From positions 10,983,699-11,047,698 of the forward strand of contig CM030848.1 in the NCBI GenBank assembly GCA_018105865.1: a stretch of 64,000 nucleotides of DNA. Reading direction: 5' to 3'. Position numbers and translations under genes: made by a program. Shown here in pieces: positions 33,266 through 45,624 of the stretch. This DNA comes from Metaphire vulgaris. Taxonomy: Eukaryota; Annelida; Clitellata; Crassiclitellata; Megascolecidae. How positions within the stretch are numbered: position 1 is the stretch's first letter; every line of letters begins with the position of its first letter. The notes below the pieces were generated by a model. That model saw only the letters and a list, made by a program, of their open reading frames with translations, was not told the origin of the DNA and ran no database searches.

Positions 33266-33454
33266 CTTGGCTTTTTTCAGTGGGAACGCACGGGAACGGC
33301 GTTCCCACGCCTTTTTGCCAGATTGTATGTATAATTATGGATATGTAATGATGCGTCTGAGAACGTACAGGTACGGCGTTCCCACACCCGTTTTGCGTTT
33401 TGTTGAAGAGTAAAACAGGATGAGTTCCCAAACCTTTTTTCCTAGAAAAAAAGC
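33266..33454. mobile_element. Possible inverted-repeat element
   Basis: GGCTTTTTTC at the left faces GAAAAAAAGCC at the right, with an internally repeated GGCGTTCCCAC. No target duplication found. Confidence 0.35.
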
Positions 33455-33494
33455 CCTGGTTGCAAATATTCTCAACTTGTAATTTGCGAGAACG

Positions 33495-33505
33495 GGCGAG
33501 CGAGC

Positions 33506-33598
<93 letters not shown>
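33495..33598. repeat. (GA)n microsatellite
   Basis: About 100 bases, nearly pure. Confidence 0.95.
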
Positions 33599-33599
<1 letters not shown>

Positions 33600-33600
<1 letters not shown>

Positions 33601-33941
33601 AAAATTACAACTTTAACTGTAATTCTCAAACTGTAACAGTTACGAACCTCAAATCTTAGAGTTCAGTGGCCGTCCGCTTCGAAAAAAGGAACTTGACGTC
33701 AGAAAGAACGCGGTGCGTCTTCTCGCCTTTGTCCGATCTCCGATCTCCAGAGCGAAGGCCGAGCGCCTTCTTCGAAGAGAACACAAAAACTACAGCGCTT
33801 AAAGCGAAATCGTCTTCTCCGTCCGATCTCTTCTGTCGGGGGGCCGCAGCAGGTTTGTCACGAATGCATCAGTCTATAGGTCTTCGCCGCTGTCGATACA
33901 AGGCGCGTTCCGGCCTCCTCATCGACCAACCTCCGACCTCA

Positions 33942-33978
<37 letters not shown>

Positions 33979-34203
33979 ATGCTGCTTCTGTCCACCTTCG
34001 TTCTCATTTGATGTGAAGCGGGACCACCCACCGCGCTACGCGTCGACAAACACTGCAGCAAACACTGCAGGTGGTCGGCGCCTATAGTATGGGCTATACT
34101 GTCGTTTGGTTACAATAGTGCTTGTATTCTATATATTACTATACAGTCGCAGCGAAAACAGCGCCGATCTTGACACTATACGGTGCATGATGCACAGTTG
34201 CAC

Positions 34204-34235
<32 letters not shown>

Positions 34236-34610
34236 ACGCCACGGTACCATTGTGCACCCCGCTTTTCAGAAATACAGCTGAAAGAATCAGGGGGCGGGAA
34301 ACCTTAATTCGCGTGCACTGGAACGATGTGTTCATTGTTGTCTCGCATCGCGTTGCGCTCTCCGTTCAACGACGTCGTGCTGCTATTCGTGCGATTCAGC
34401 TGAAAATTTCACTTACTTCGTTCGACATGCGACACGTGCTCAGCAGACGTGCTCAGCAGACGAGGTTCCACAGGGATGCCCGGAGGATCGTGCCCTCCCC
34501 CTCACCACCCATCGAGGGTTGTATTGTTCCTGTGTATGTGCTGATTTATGAAAGATGCCCCGTGCTTAAAAGTTGCCACCACCCCAACGGCCACCTTACT
34601 AACTCTATAC
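33600..34610. other. GC-richer stretch with (GCT)n and (ACG)n
   Basis: More GC-rich than its surroundings, with about 12 GCT units at 33942-33978 and about 10 ACG units at 34205-34235. Open frames run through (poly-Ala, poly-Arg), but I see no domain or splice pattern and do not call a gene. Confidence 0.4.
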
Positions 34611-34612
34611 AC

Positions 34613-34792
34613 GGGGCGTAGCGACGGGTGTGGTATATCGGTATATATATACCACTCCCACCCACCCCCCAAAAAAATTCAGACTACCTGAAAATTTTTA
34701 AGGTGTTTTTAAGATTTTCAAAGTTTTTAAAGATTTATACCTTTCCCAAAATCACATTATACCCCCAAATCAAATTCCTGGCTTCGCCCCTG
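34613..34792. mobile_element. hAT-like element (GGGGCGTAGCGAC family)
   Basis: GGGGCGTAGCGACGG to CTGGCTTCGCCCCTG; flanks CTATACAC and CTATGCAC (7 of 8). The left CA is lost. Copies at 38036-38220 (reversed) and 49846-50046. Confidence 0.75.
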
Positions 34793-35389
34793 CTATGCAC
34801 GTCGAAAGGCAGAAGGCAGGTTGGGGTCAGTCGAAGGCACTGCTTGCCGACGCCTACAAGCTTTATGCTTCTTGATTTATTCCTCCAAAGTCGTGAAAAA
34901 TCTGAGAAGCATAAGAAGGTCGTCGTTACCAGTTTTTAAACTTTCTAGGGGCCCCGCGACTAGGCCCGCTCAGGGGCCCGAAATTTCTCTCAGCGGCCCT
35001 GGTAGCAGTATAGGCCTGCCACACAAAGAACAATGGTAAAGTAGTCCTGCTATAGATATCAGCATCTAGGAGGTAGACCTATGGGCGTAAACTCGGATGA
35101 AAAAATGGGGGCCGAGCCCCTATGCCTTCCCTTTTCATTTGGTCATGTCATCATGGTTGCTTTCTGCTGGCAGCTAGCTAATTATCGGCAATAGCTAGAC
35201 ACGAAACTTCCCCATTTATCTTTTTCAGTTGTTAGGCCAGTCTCTTTGCATCGATTATTGCTCTATTCATATCCTTGTTTCATGTCTTTCAATAACATCA
35301 TATTTTCCGTGCACTGGTCATGACTTCACAGTATATCGAGTGTTACATACTGTACAGTGTACACTCTCTGCCATGGAGGGATTTATGCA

Positions 35390-35682
35390 TAGGCGCCAAT
35401 CCCGTTAGGGTCCTGGGGTTCGGACCCTCACAAAAATTTGGCTGTGAGGGTCCATAAGGCATTGGGCCCTCACAAAAATCTGAATAAATCTATATTGTAT
35501 CGTTGTACGATTATTTACTAAATTGTTGTGCTGGATGGATAATAGGCGTAGATATTATCAGCAAATGGTATTTTGGAACATTAATAAGTAATAAGAATTT
35601 TGCTAAAAAGAGTTAGCGTTAGGGTTAGGCACAACAACAACAGGTGGACCCTCACAACTTTTACTACAGACTGACGCCACTG
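35390..35682. mobile_element. Possible hAT-like element
   Basis: CATAGGCGCCA to TGACGCCACTG, with repeated GGACCCTCACA and its inverse inside. The duplication is not clear. Confidence 0.4.
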
Positions 35683-36157
35683 GATTTCGAGGGGCGTCAT
35701 TTCGACACGGAGGGAGTGGTGAGAAATTCTTAGATGCAAATTTGGGGGAATTTAAGACGGGGGGGAGATTTCCTCATATCCGGCCTGTATGCAACGCTGA
35801 TCAGATCAATTCCTTGTGAGAGTAAGAAAACCTTTATCGTGGATGCATGCAAGCAATGTCCGCGGCGCGAACGATATAACATAACGGTTGTGCTTTTTCG
35901 ACGTCGTTGTTTCCCGCAGTAATAACCAGCATATACGGCGTGCCTCGTTTTTCGCATAATGCATCGCAGAATGCCACCTTGATTGCTCGCCTACGATACG
36001 GATAGCTATCCTCTTATGTATCATAATACTTTAATGCACCTGCTGATGAGATCACTGCTTCAGCAACAATAAATGGAAAGATACGCAGGCATACGACACG
36101 GCGTTCTTAGCGAGGACGAAAAAGTAACGATAAAGAGGGTGGAGAGACAGACGGATA

Positions 36158-36480
<323 letters not shown>

Positions 36481-36704
36481 TGCATGCATGCATGCATGCA
36501 TACATTCATGCATGGTGCAGCATGGATGAATGGTTGCATAGATGGACGGAGAGAGGGGAGAGGGGGAGGGAAATTTGAACTCCGTATCCCGGTTGATCGT
36601 CGATGGGATGAGGGAAAGAATGCGTAGAGACTAGAGATACAGGAAGAACGAGAGAGAGAGAGAGAGAGAGAGAGATCTAGGAACTGTATGCTAAGAGCGG
36701 TTAA

Positions 36705-37005
36705 CCCTTTCAGGGGCACTGTTAACTATACTCCCCACACATGCTGACGGTCTACACGGGCGCTGGGATGCGTTATTCCCCACATAGAAATACATATTTG
36801 AATTCAGCGCAGAAAATGCTTTTGAAAAGTGTGGTTTTTAGTTGAACGTTTTGATTTATGAAATTATGGGTTTTCGTCAATTCTAGTAGAAATACAATGT
36901 CATATTTTTCTTAACCCCTTAACCGTGTATTTAACTTTAACTCAATGTAAAATGGATGGATATATCTGGGATCCCCAGTTAAGGGGTTAACGGCCCCTGA
37001 AAGGG
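36705..37005. mobile_element. piggyBac-like MITE
   Basis: CCCTTTCAGGGGCA faces GGCCCCTGAAAGGG, flanked on both sides by TTAA (36701-36704, 37006-37009), the piggyBac target. A second inverted pair inside (TTAACCCCTTAACCG and GTTAAGGGGTTAACGG) strengthens the case. Confidence 0.85.
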
Positions 37006-37249
37006 TTAAATTTATGGCGCGCGTGACTCGCCGTTCGTTTTGTTTTTGCATTGGAAAATTTCCCGTCATTTTTTCGCAATATGTCATCTCTGCGCAAGAT
37101 GCGAATGACGCCGACGACGTCTTCGCATGACGGCCATTAACTTCGTCTCTTGACCAACGTAAACTTTAATCAAAATGTCGTGGACGTGCAACTGATTGAC
37201 ACCACTGTTCCTCCGTAATCTCGTTAAAATTCAAACGAAGCGGTCAACT

Positions 37250-37745
37250 CGTTCATCTGTCAGCCGGACACTCATTCGACCAACAGCCACGTCGCTAAAA
37301 TTCTCGGATCGGTCGATCTCATAATACACTGCGCCTCGTCTCTGGAATGATCTTTTCCGTCAGACATCCGAAAGATCAATAACTCTGGTTCTCTTCAGTC
37401 CATAAATCAGTCACCATTGGACATCACTCCACGAAATTTCCGAAAACAACTCAAAACTATTGTTTTCAAGAAATCTTATGGCGAAATCCTTTAATACAGG
37501 CCTGCATTCTACCCGCCGCAAAACTTGTTTTCATCCTCCATAAAAATACTTTGCTGCGACTGCCTACCTTAGATCTACAACCTTCGACTACCACGGACTA
37601 CGGATTACGGACTATGGATTTCGCCCAGATTGATCGCTCGCGAATAAGCTGGCGCACTGCGCCTAGCTTTCGGGCAGCGCTATAGAAATTTCGTCTTACT
37701 TACTTACTTACCTACCTACTTACCACATGGCTTAAAGGACTATGA
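37250..37745 (+). mobile_element. L2-like LINE 3' end with (CTTA)n tail
   Basis: APRLWNDLFRQ near 37335 is the usual C-terminal LINE block. The 3' UTR ends GGGCAGCGCTATAGAAATTT followed by CTTA units (37697-37730). Confidence 0.68.
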
Positions 37746-38035
37746 AATACTTGTACGACAAAAGAAGACCAAACGATAATGTACGACGATGCTTACAACC
37801 CCGCAGCGTCTACACAAAGTAGATCTAAATGTGGGTAATTATAGACATCATTAGCAGCAGCGTAGACCTGGCCTAGTCTACGTGTGGTGCTGTAATGATA
37901 GTTACAATATTGCGTTTCAATTCGGTCTTCGAGTTTAAACCTTAGCTTTTCGCATTTGTAACGTGCAATGCCAGCGTTCTTCAGCTATCTTGTAACCATG
38001 GTTTCTCACCGATGAGACAGGGATATTCTGCATAC

Positions 38036-38220
38036 CAGGAGCGTTACCAGGAATTTGATTTGGGAGGGTATAAATAATTTGGGTGGGTATAAATCTTAAC
38101 TATAAACCACATAACCATATAAACCACATATAACCACATGTAAATCACATAAAAACTTTAAGGTAGACTGATTTTGGGGAAGTATATATACCGATATACC
38201 CCCCCGTCACTACGCCCCTG
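38036..38220. mobile_element. hAT-like element, reversed copy of the GGGGCGTAGCGAC family
   Basis: CAGGAGCGTTACCAGG to CGTCACTACGCCCCTG; flanks CTGCATAC and TTGCACAC (6 of 8). Immediately right (38221-38395) is a fragment rich in GACACCCCC with a minus-strand core motif. Confidence 0.65.
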
Positions 38221-38615
38221 TTGCACACACCCCAATTTGAGACCGACACCCCCAACACCCCCACCCTTCAACACCCCTCCGCCCACAATTTGAGTCTGGG
38301 ATAACCTTTTCTTGCTTGTCAGACATTTTCGGCAAGGATGGACCCCAACAATATACCGACACCCCCAGAAGTTGATAATCCTATAAATAACCCTGTTTGA
38401 ACGTTAATACCTCTAAAATTTTTAAGCCATCATGTAAACTGAGTTTCCAATTCGTACTCAACATTTATACATAGGCCCGGTTTTATTGTGGCTGTACAAG
38501 ACGTCACCTGTTACATTAATCAGCCGATTTGTACCAAAGTGCTGTCAGGGAAGATGGGCGCCCATAGAAATTTTTCCAGGAGGGGCAAAACAAATTTCAA
38601 CACAATGGTCACAGT

Positions 38616-38807
38616 CGGTGTTTAATCTAGGCCGTTACCGGGAGGAAATTGCCATTTTCCCCCCGGAAATTTCAAATTCCCCGAAATTTTTGGCATACTA
38701 CATGGACTAACAGCAGCTCCCTAGCAGAATTCTCCCCGCCCCGGCTTTGTCAATCCCTCCGGCTTTTTCAGTTCCCCCCGGAGTCCAGGAGTCTAGATTA
38801 AGCACTG
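38616..38807. mobile_element. hAT-like element (AATCTAGGCCGTTTCCGG family)
   Basis: CGGTGTTTAATCTAGGCC to CTAGATTAAGCACTG; exact duplication GTCACAGT (38608-38615, 38808-38815). Confidence 0.86.
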
Positions 38808-39121
38808 GTCACAGTTAATTAATATTTTAGCAAGGTTTTCAAATTTCAATGTGAAATATTGGTATTTGTATTTTCCAGGGGGGGGCAAGTGCCCTTTCTC
38901 GTCCTAATGTGCGGACGCCCATGTCAGGTAGCCTACTGACGACTGCGTTTCAGAGGCATAGGCGGCCTATAAGCGGAAGTCTCTACAGCTTGCAAAAATT
39001 GTTCAGAACGTGTTTGGTTTGATCCATAGAATACGGGAACGCTGCTAATTGAATAGATTATGCAATAATCGCTCGTCTCGACATTATTTAAGCGTTAGTG
39101 AATAGATAGTGTTGTGTGCGT

Positions 39122-39125
<4 letters not shown>

Positions 39126-39213
<88 letters not shown>

Positions 39214-39246
39214 TAGAGACAGAGAGACAGACAGACAGACAGACAG
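39126..39246. repeat. (GA)n-(GACA)n compound array
   Basis: GA units pass into GACA units. Confidence 0.95.
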
Positions 39247-39289
39247 AGAATAAGACAGTCGGACGGATTTCGACGCATACTTCGAACTG

Positions 39290-39420
39290 TTTCGGACTGA
39301 TTTTCTGGCCTGACCTGGCTCTAATCCTATTTGGATTTGGTGCGCCATCGGCTGATGCCCTGGGCATTATGGTAGTGGCGCTATAGAAATTGATTGATTG
39401 ATTGATTGGTTGGTTGGTTG
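39290..39420 (+). mobile_element. LINE 3' tail with hairpin and (ATTG)n
   Basis: Only the 3' UTR: GGATTTGGTGCGCCATCGGC, inner stem ATGCC/GGCAT, outer stem GCGCCA/TGGCGC, then ATTG and GTTG units. Matches 24790-24900. Confidence 0.75.
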
Positions 39421-39842
39421 TTTTCTCGATTTCTTGTGTCTATTTAAAGACGCGTCTGTCAAAAGACGATGGGCGTTTGGCTCCTTCCTTTCTCCTCTGG
39501 ACTTGCCACCGGCTACAAGGCGGAGGTTTCAGGACTCTATAGCACCATAATAGGCAGGGTGCGATTTGTGACCTGGAACAGTGGAGGGGGAATATGTCGA
39601 GCTTGGGGGGATGTAGTTGTTGGGTAATGTAGCAGTGGGGATGTAGTGGTGGAGATGTAGCAGTAGGGGATGCAGTTTGGTAGTGGGGGATTCCCCTCTA
39701 CCCCGCAAATCGCGCCCTGGATATAGGCCTATGTGTTCCCGTGTGTGATTCCAGTTGAGCGACTGGTCTTTCCAGTGGCATGACAATGACACAAATTCTT
39801 ATTGTCTATTTTCTATGGCATGGCTTTGCTTCTTAAATTAGG

Positions 39843-39843
39843 C

Positions 39844-39894
<51 letters not shown>
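39843..39894. repeat. (TA)n microsatellite
   Basis: About 50 bases of TA. Confidence 0.9.
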
Positions 39895-39896
<2 letters not shown>

Positions 39897-40397
39897 AAAC
39901 GTTATTACCGTCACAGTATAGCTAATGACCACCATAATGAGAACACTGCTTCTACTCTTCGAACCATTTCTTCTAATAGAGTATCGGATGTCAGCTCTTC
40001 AATTCGATCCTAATATGATGGGCACGTTTTCAGACGATGTCTATCTTCTAACATTACCAGACATTTTACCCCTACTTAGCGAGAGTTGTGCAAGTCACAG
40101 ACTCATTCTAACGCTGCATTACCAGACACTGTACACATCGCATTGCCAGAAATATTGCAAGAAACTGTAACATCACATTGCCAGAACCATTGCAAGAAAC
40201 TGTAACATCACATTTCAAGAAACAGCAGTGGGCGAAACCGCGCTAAGGACTTAAGCATGGCGGAGCATGCATATTGTTATTTTGATAAAAATTTTGACAT
40301 ATAGTCTCGAAAGGAAAGTACAATATCTAAGTATCTGTTTAGTTGCACCGCTGAACAATCCAGCTCAAGACCTTACGACAAGCATGCGGACGATGTG

Positions 40398-40569
40398 CAG
40401 GGCGGATTAAGGTCCGAATGGGCCGGGGGGGGGCTGAGAAAAAAGGCCGTCGCCTATACTGAAAATCTCTGACAAGCAAAAAATGTTATCTAAAAAAATC
40501 GGTGGGCCTATTTTCATGATGGGCCGGGGGGGCTGCAGCCCCATCAACCCCCGCCTTAATATGACCCTG
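40398..40569. mobile_element. hAT-like element (CAGGGCCGGATTAAGG family)
   Basis: CAGGGCGGATTAAGG to CCTTAATATGACCCTG; flanks 6 of 8 alike. Core motif at 40471. Copies at 50473-50642 and 58812-59027. Confidence 0.75.
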
Positions 40570-40745
40570 ATGACGTGCTGGAGAAATGCCGTAACCTCTA
40601 TCGAGCATAATATGGAGCAAACAAAAACATGGTCACAGTTAATTAATATTTTATGTGAAATATTGGCATTTGTATTTTAGGGGGCAAGTGCCCTTTCTCG
40701 TCAATGTCTCATGAGCAGGTCACCAGAGGGCACATTAAGTTACTA

Positions 40746-40915
40746 CAGTAGAACTTCATTATAACGGGCTCGGTTTTAACGCATCGCATTGTACGGTCCC
40801 GTGTGGTGCGCTACCGTATTGGACGGTACTGGATATACAGTAGGCCTAACGCACCTAGTATATAACGCACTGAATTTTACAGACCCGCTAAGTAGGCTGT
40901 AACGAAATTCTACGG
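40746..40915. mobile_element. pogo/Tigger-like MITE
   Basis: CAGTAGAACTTCATTATAAC to GTAACGAAATTCTACGG with TA on both sides. The shortest, uninterrupted copy of the family. Confidence 0.78.
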
Positions 40916-40919
40916 TATT

Positions 40920-41450
40920 AGCGCTTTTACTATCGCAGTGGTTTTCAATTTGCTGGCACGAGTTAATGCAGCGATTCGAATGACCGCAGTCTGCGTATAG
41001 CGAGCGAGTGACGAGATTTCGTCGGTGTCCATTAATCGTCTCAGCGCTGATATAAATAGGCCTATTCCATTTTCTTTCCGTCAGTCAACAAGCAGCCGTA
41101 TGGATGAACGCAAAGGTATATAGACGACTCGACGTTTCCGAGCTCATTTATCAGATGTCTTCGGCATCGCACGCCACACGCAGCACCATTCACATTCAAT
41201 CGTCCAACTGTTGAGCTATGATTGAGAATCATCCATCTCAGCTGCGCTGGCCAGCGGACCACAAATGACGGAGTTCGTCGGGTTCATACGAGAATTTTCA
41301 TACTACTGTACAGTATAAACAGGCGAATGGCTTTTAAGCCATGCTGCAGATTATCACAAATGTATGTTTTAGCGCATTCTGGACACACTAAAAGACACGT
41401 TTGATGTACCACTTTCTTCGCTGTAAACGCTAGGTTATAGCTAGACTTCA
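40920..41450. other. Intergenic stretch, nothing recognised
   Basis: No gene or repeat supported. Confidence 0.4.
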
Positions 41451-41452
41451 CG

Positions 41453-41622
41453 CAGTGTTTACTCTAGGCCTTCTCTGGAGGGGAATTCCCCCCCCCCAAG
41501 TTTGAATTTCCCTCCCCAAAAATTTTGACATTTTGGCAAGTAGTATGACCTCCCCAATGTCTTTTAACCCCCAAAAATTTAAACTCCCCTTCCCAATGTC
41601 TAGGTAGCTAGAATAGCCACTG
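41453..41622. mobile_element. hAT-like element, diverged
   Basis: CAGTGTTTACTCTAGGCC to TAGAATAGCCACTG; relative of 10258-10437. Confidence 0.55.
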
Positions 41623-41924
41623 AACGTCTCGAGTCGTGAACTTGTAATATAGACACCGTTCCAAGCGTCACTATCTCACTACACCCTATACTCTGTACAC
41701 TGTACCCACCCCACCCCACCATAAAAAATTCACCCCACCCTTAAAATATCATCGGATTTACACGATTTGCACAAGTGACCATGGGCGGTCTGATTGGATC
41801 AATTGCTACCGTTTGTTCCAATGTAGCTGCGCCACTATATTATTGCGCCACGAATACTATATGGATCAGACGAAAACAGACTGCCAGCGGCAGAAGCGAG
41901 CTGCTTGTGAAAGGTCTTGGGAGT

Positions 41925-42261
41925 AGGGAGACTACAAAGAGTAAGAAATAAAGACACCAGAAAAAGACAGAGGATGCAAGAGACAATAATAGATAAAATC
42001 AGAAGAAGACTTAGAGAGTACAGACATGTAGATAGAATGAAAGACAACAGACTCACATGTAAAGCACTCTACGCATACAAAGAAGGCAAGAGGGGAAGAG
42101 GAAGGCCCCGGAAAAGTGGATGGATAACATCAAAGAAGACTTTTAAGGACACCAGGTATCAGTAATCGATGGAAAGAGATTAACAAAACGGAAAAAGATA
42201 AATTGAGAAGTTTCATGTCTAGCTATTGCCGCTAATGAGCTGGCAGAAAGCAACTATGACA

Positions 42262-42315
<54 letters not shown>

Positions 42316-42334
42316 GTGACGACGACGACGATGA
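41925..42334 (+). mobile_element. LINE C-terminal fragment with (GAT)n tail
   Basis: Reads RRRLREYRHVDRMKDNRLTC then GKRGRGRPRK, the typical end of RTE/Jockey-type LINE proteins, then a frame-shifted MDNIKE-like block, and ends in about 20 GAT units. Confidence 0.75.
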
Positions 42335-42339
42335 TGATG

Positions 42340-43045
42340 AGCTACGCCATTAGGCAAAGATGCACGAGTAAATGACTGCGGGAAAATGTTAACTGAACTA
42401 GCTTAAATCTGATGAAAGTCAGCAGAATAATATCGGAGAATGAAAGAGTTGTTTTTGTTGGGCGGAGAATGAGTTTGGACTGTCGACGAAAATTCAACGC
42501 CTGGGCGTACTTCAGTATTTCAGCAACATTGCAGCAGGGCTCCAGGTCTAATGTTCCTCCAGAGAGAACCTACGAACGAAAAAACTCTCGTATTCTCCGA
42601 GGACCAATCTGTCGCCTCATTATAATGAAGCGTCACTAATGTCTCTGAACTGGATAACGACTGTTTGAGAGGAATATAGGCATGTTTACGAACGCCTATA
42701 ACATTACATCTTCGAGCGTTGGGAGAATAGCGCTTGCCGTCTAACACGCGAAGGGAGCGATATCGAAAAAGAACGGAGGAGACGCCGGTTGCGAAAATTA
42801 CTAGTCTGCACTTAAAGTTCAAATTAAAAAAGCGAAATGCAAAAGCGTTTTCGTCAGCTAAAATATTTAGCAACATTTTCCTGCTCTCGTGGGAGAGGGG
42901 CGGGGGCGGTTGGCACTATCGCAATATATTCCGAGAAATGTACTCCTGCTCCGAGCTGTATAGTAGTTTCTTGCAGATGCACAATTGCATTTTAGGATCT
43001 GATTTCATTATAACTTTTAAAACTCACGAATAATCACCTTATTAA
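42340..43045. other. Intergenic stretch, nothing recognised
   Basis: Open frames exist on both strands, but without domains or splice logic. Confidence 0.4.
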
Positions 43046-43047
43046 TT

Positions 43048-43111
<64 letters not shown>

Positions 43112-43256
43112 CCATGGACTGTCACCGGGCACCTGGTTATCCGGCCGGGTATCCTGGATTTGACCTGGATCTTGACTAATTTTGATTTGGTGTGCCATCA
43201 GTTGATGCTTCCGTGCATTATGAAGCGGCGCTATAGAAGTTTAAGATTAGATTAGT
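43048..43256 (+). mobile_element. (ATT)n joined to a LINE 3' tail
   Basis: About 21 ATT units, then GGATTTGACCTGGATC, GGTGTGCCATC, GCATTATGAAGCGGCGCTAT, the same tail type as 39290-39420. Confidence 0.65.
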
Positions 43257-43292
43257 AATAATTATATATTGATTATACATTAACCTGAGCTG

Positions 43293-43601
43293 CAGTGGCG
43301 GTTCCAGGATTTGTTGGTGGGGGGCGGATGAAATGAGTTCATAGGAAGTTGGGGCGGGGATGAAAAGAGAGGGAAACAATAAACTTTGCCGAAAAAGAAA
43401 AAGGCGTCAAGACAAGCAAAAACGTTAATTTTTCCAGAATTTTACTAGACTTTTACCGAAAAATAGGCTGACAAGCAAAAAAGGTCGCCCGCAGTTTTCT
43501 CGCCTCATTTTACTTGACTTTTACCCAAAAATAGTTTGACAAGCAAAAAAGTCCGGTGGGGGATGCATCCTCACTCATCCCCCCACGTGGAACCGCCACT
43601 G
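43293..43601. mobile_element. hAT-like element (CAGTGGCGGTTCC family)
   Basis: CAGTGGCGGTTCCAGG to GGAACCGCCACTG; exact duplication CTGAGCTG (43285-43292, 43602-43609). Three core motifs at 43412, 43470 and 43538, spaced about 60 bases apart. Confidence 0.92.
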
Positions 43602-43918
43602 CTGAGCTGCTGTTGATGCATGTGCTTACTATCGTCTATATTATAGCGCTGCTATAGCGACATTTGCAGAAATCGTTTTACTGGAACGGCCATTAAATGG
43701 CAATCGGATATTATAGACGCGGACATTTTGGCAGAGGCACGAAATCCTCGGGTCTTAGAGAAGTTTTCTTCAGTATCATCGGCTTTCTCATTTCAGCCAA
43801 CGGCGTTATGAACTTTTAACGTGAATCCATCACTTGCAATGCTTTCCTGTCGTACACTTTCAATAAAATAAGTGCATTATTAGAAAAGGTCTACAGAAGG
43901 CTTTAGCCAGTCACGGAG

Positions 43919-44066
43919 CCAGTCAGTAAGTCAGTCAGTGAGTCAACCAGTGAATCAGTGAGTGAGTCATTAGTCATGGAGTGAGTGAGTGGCGAGTCAG
44001 TCAGTCAGTCAGTCAGTCAGTCAAGCCAGCCAGTCAGTTAGTTAGTCAGTCAGTCAGTCAGTCAGA
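43919..44066. repeat. (CAGT)n degenerate array
   Basis: CAGT units with point changes. Confidence 0.85.
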
Positions 44067-44358
44067 AATAGTAGGATTTCTTTTCTCTGTTGACTGGCCG
44101 CCTCTTAAATTCTTTGCACACATTCTTAAAAACGACGTCACTTTGGCCAAGTGTAAAGCAATTTCGCTGGTTGGTTTTTTAAAAATAGCGGCTTCCCTTT
44201 TGCAGACAGAATAATCTCGCCTCTGCTTTTCCTCGTCTCTTTATCTCGGTCAACTTAGAAGTCGAATTGAAATATTTTCACGCTTCTCTGTTTCCGGTCT
44301 GTCGGTCGGAGTTCAGTCACAAAGAACGCCTACCATTATTTTTTCATATCAGTGTAAT

Positions 44359-44536
44359 CCGGGTTTAATCTAGACCGTTTCCGGGAAGAAATTGCTCTTT
44401 CCCGCCCCCCGGAAATTTCAAATTCCTCCCGGAAATTTTGGCATACTACATCAACTAACAGCAGCCCCTGGCAGAATTTCCCCCGGCTTTGTCAGTTCCC
44501 CATCCCCCGGAGTTCAGGAGTCTAGATTAAACACCG
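44359..44536. mobile_element. hAT-like element (AATCTAGGCCGTTTCCGG family)
   Basis: CCGGGTTTAATCTAGACC to CTAGATTAAACACCG; exact duplication AGTGTAAT (44351-44358, 44537-44544). Confidence 0.84.
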
Positions 44537-44544
44537 AGTGTAAT

Positions 44545-44833
44545 GACTGCTCTGTTTGTTGCACTTTTAATTCACTTCCATTTAACTTAACCAACGCGCT
44601 GCTCGTTAATGACGGTCTGTCCTCGTCCACTGTCATCACGTGACCAAATCATCAAAACCTCGTTCGAAGGTTTCGCTGGCGGTTAATGTGGCATTCTTTT
44701 CCTTGATCATTGTAAAAAATGACCTCTTTTCACCACTATCTATAGCAGAAGATTAGTTTCGTAACATAAATTCGCCTCACATAGTTTTTCATTGGGTACC
44801 CAACGTTCTAAGCCTCAGAGCAACGCTGTGGAA

Positions 44834-44902
<69 letters not shown>

Positions 44903-45289
44903 CCTTCCTGCTATTGCATTCGAGACGCTAGGCCATATATGAACCAAGACGCCCTCTGTTTTATTAGCGAGCTGGGTCGACGATTAGCTCGAAATTCCGG
45001 AGACAAAAGAGAAGGAAGGCAGTTTCCTTTTCCGGCGTTTGTGTCAGTCACACTACAACGCTTCAACGCAATCGCCTCCCGAAGTTCCGACTCCCGAGAA
45101 CCTTTCCCACACATCGAGCTGAAGTTCTCGAACGAGAGTTAACCAAACAATTTCCTCTTCTTCTTCTTCTTCTTCTTCACGGCGAGATTTTCGATCTGAT
45201 CTGTGGAATGAACCGGCCTTGTGCGCATGGATTTTACGTAGGCATTGATTGATACCATTGGGTATTAGAAATGACACTATAAAATTGCT

Positions 45290-45320
<31 letters not shown>

Positions 45321-45575
45321 TCGATTTGGAGCGAATGGCTGTGTCACAGGAATTTATTCTACGACGAAGACAGTCATTCGTTTGTCCGAAGAGCAGGTAA
45401 AAATTCATCGCCTGTCATGGACTGAACGTTATTTTTAATGCTTAATATTCTGTCGTAAGAGCGACAACCATTCATAGCACCGTAGGAACCGCAGCGCGGC
45501 ATTGGCCAACATCAACAACAACAACAACAACAACGACGACAAAGACACGACCCCTACACCGAGAGAGAGATAGAT

Positions 45576-45624
<49 letters not shown>

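Noticed and set aside
33666..34016. Plus-strand frame with poly-Ala
   Set aside because: The Ala run comes from a (GCT)n repeat; no domain, no splice sites that make sense.
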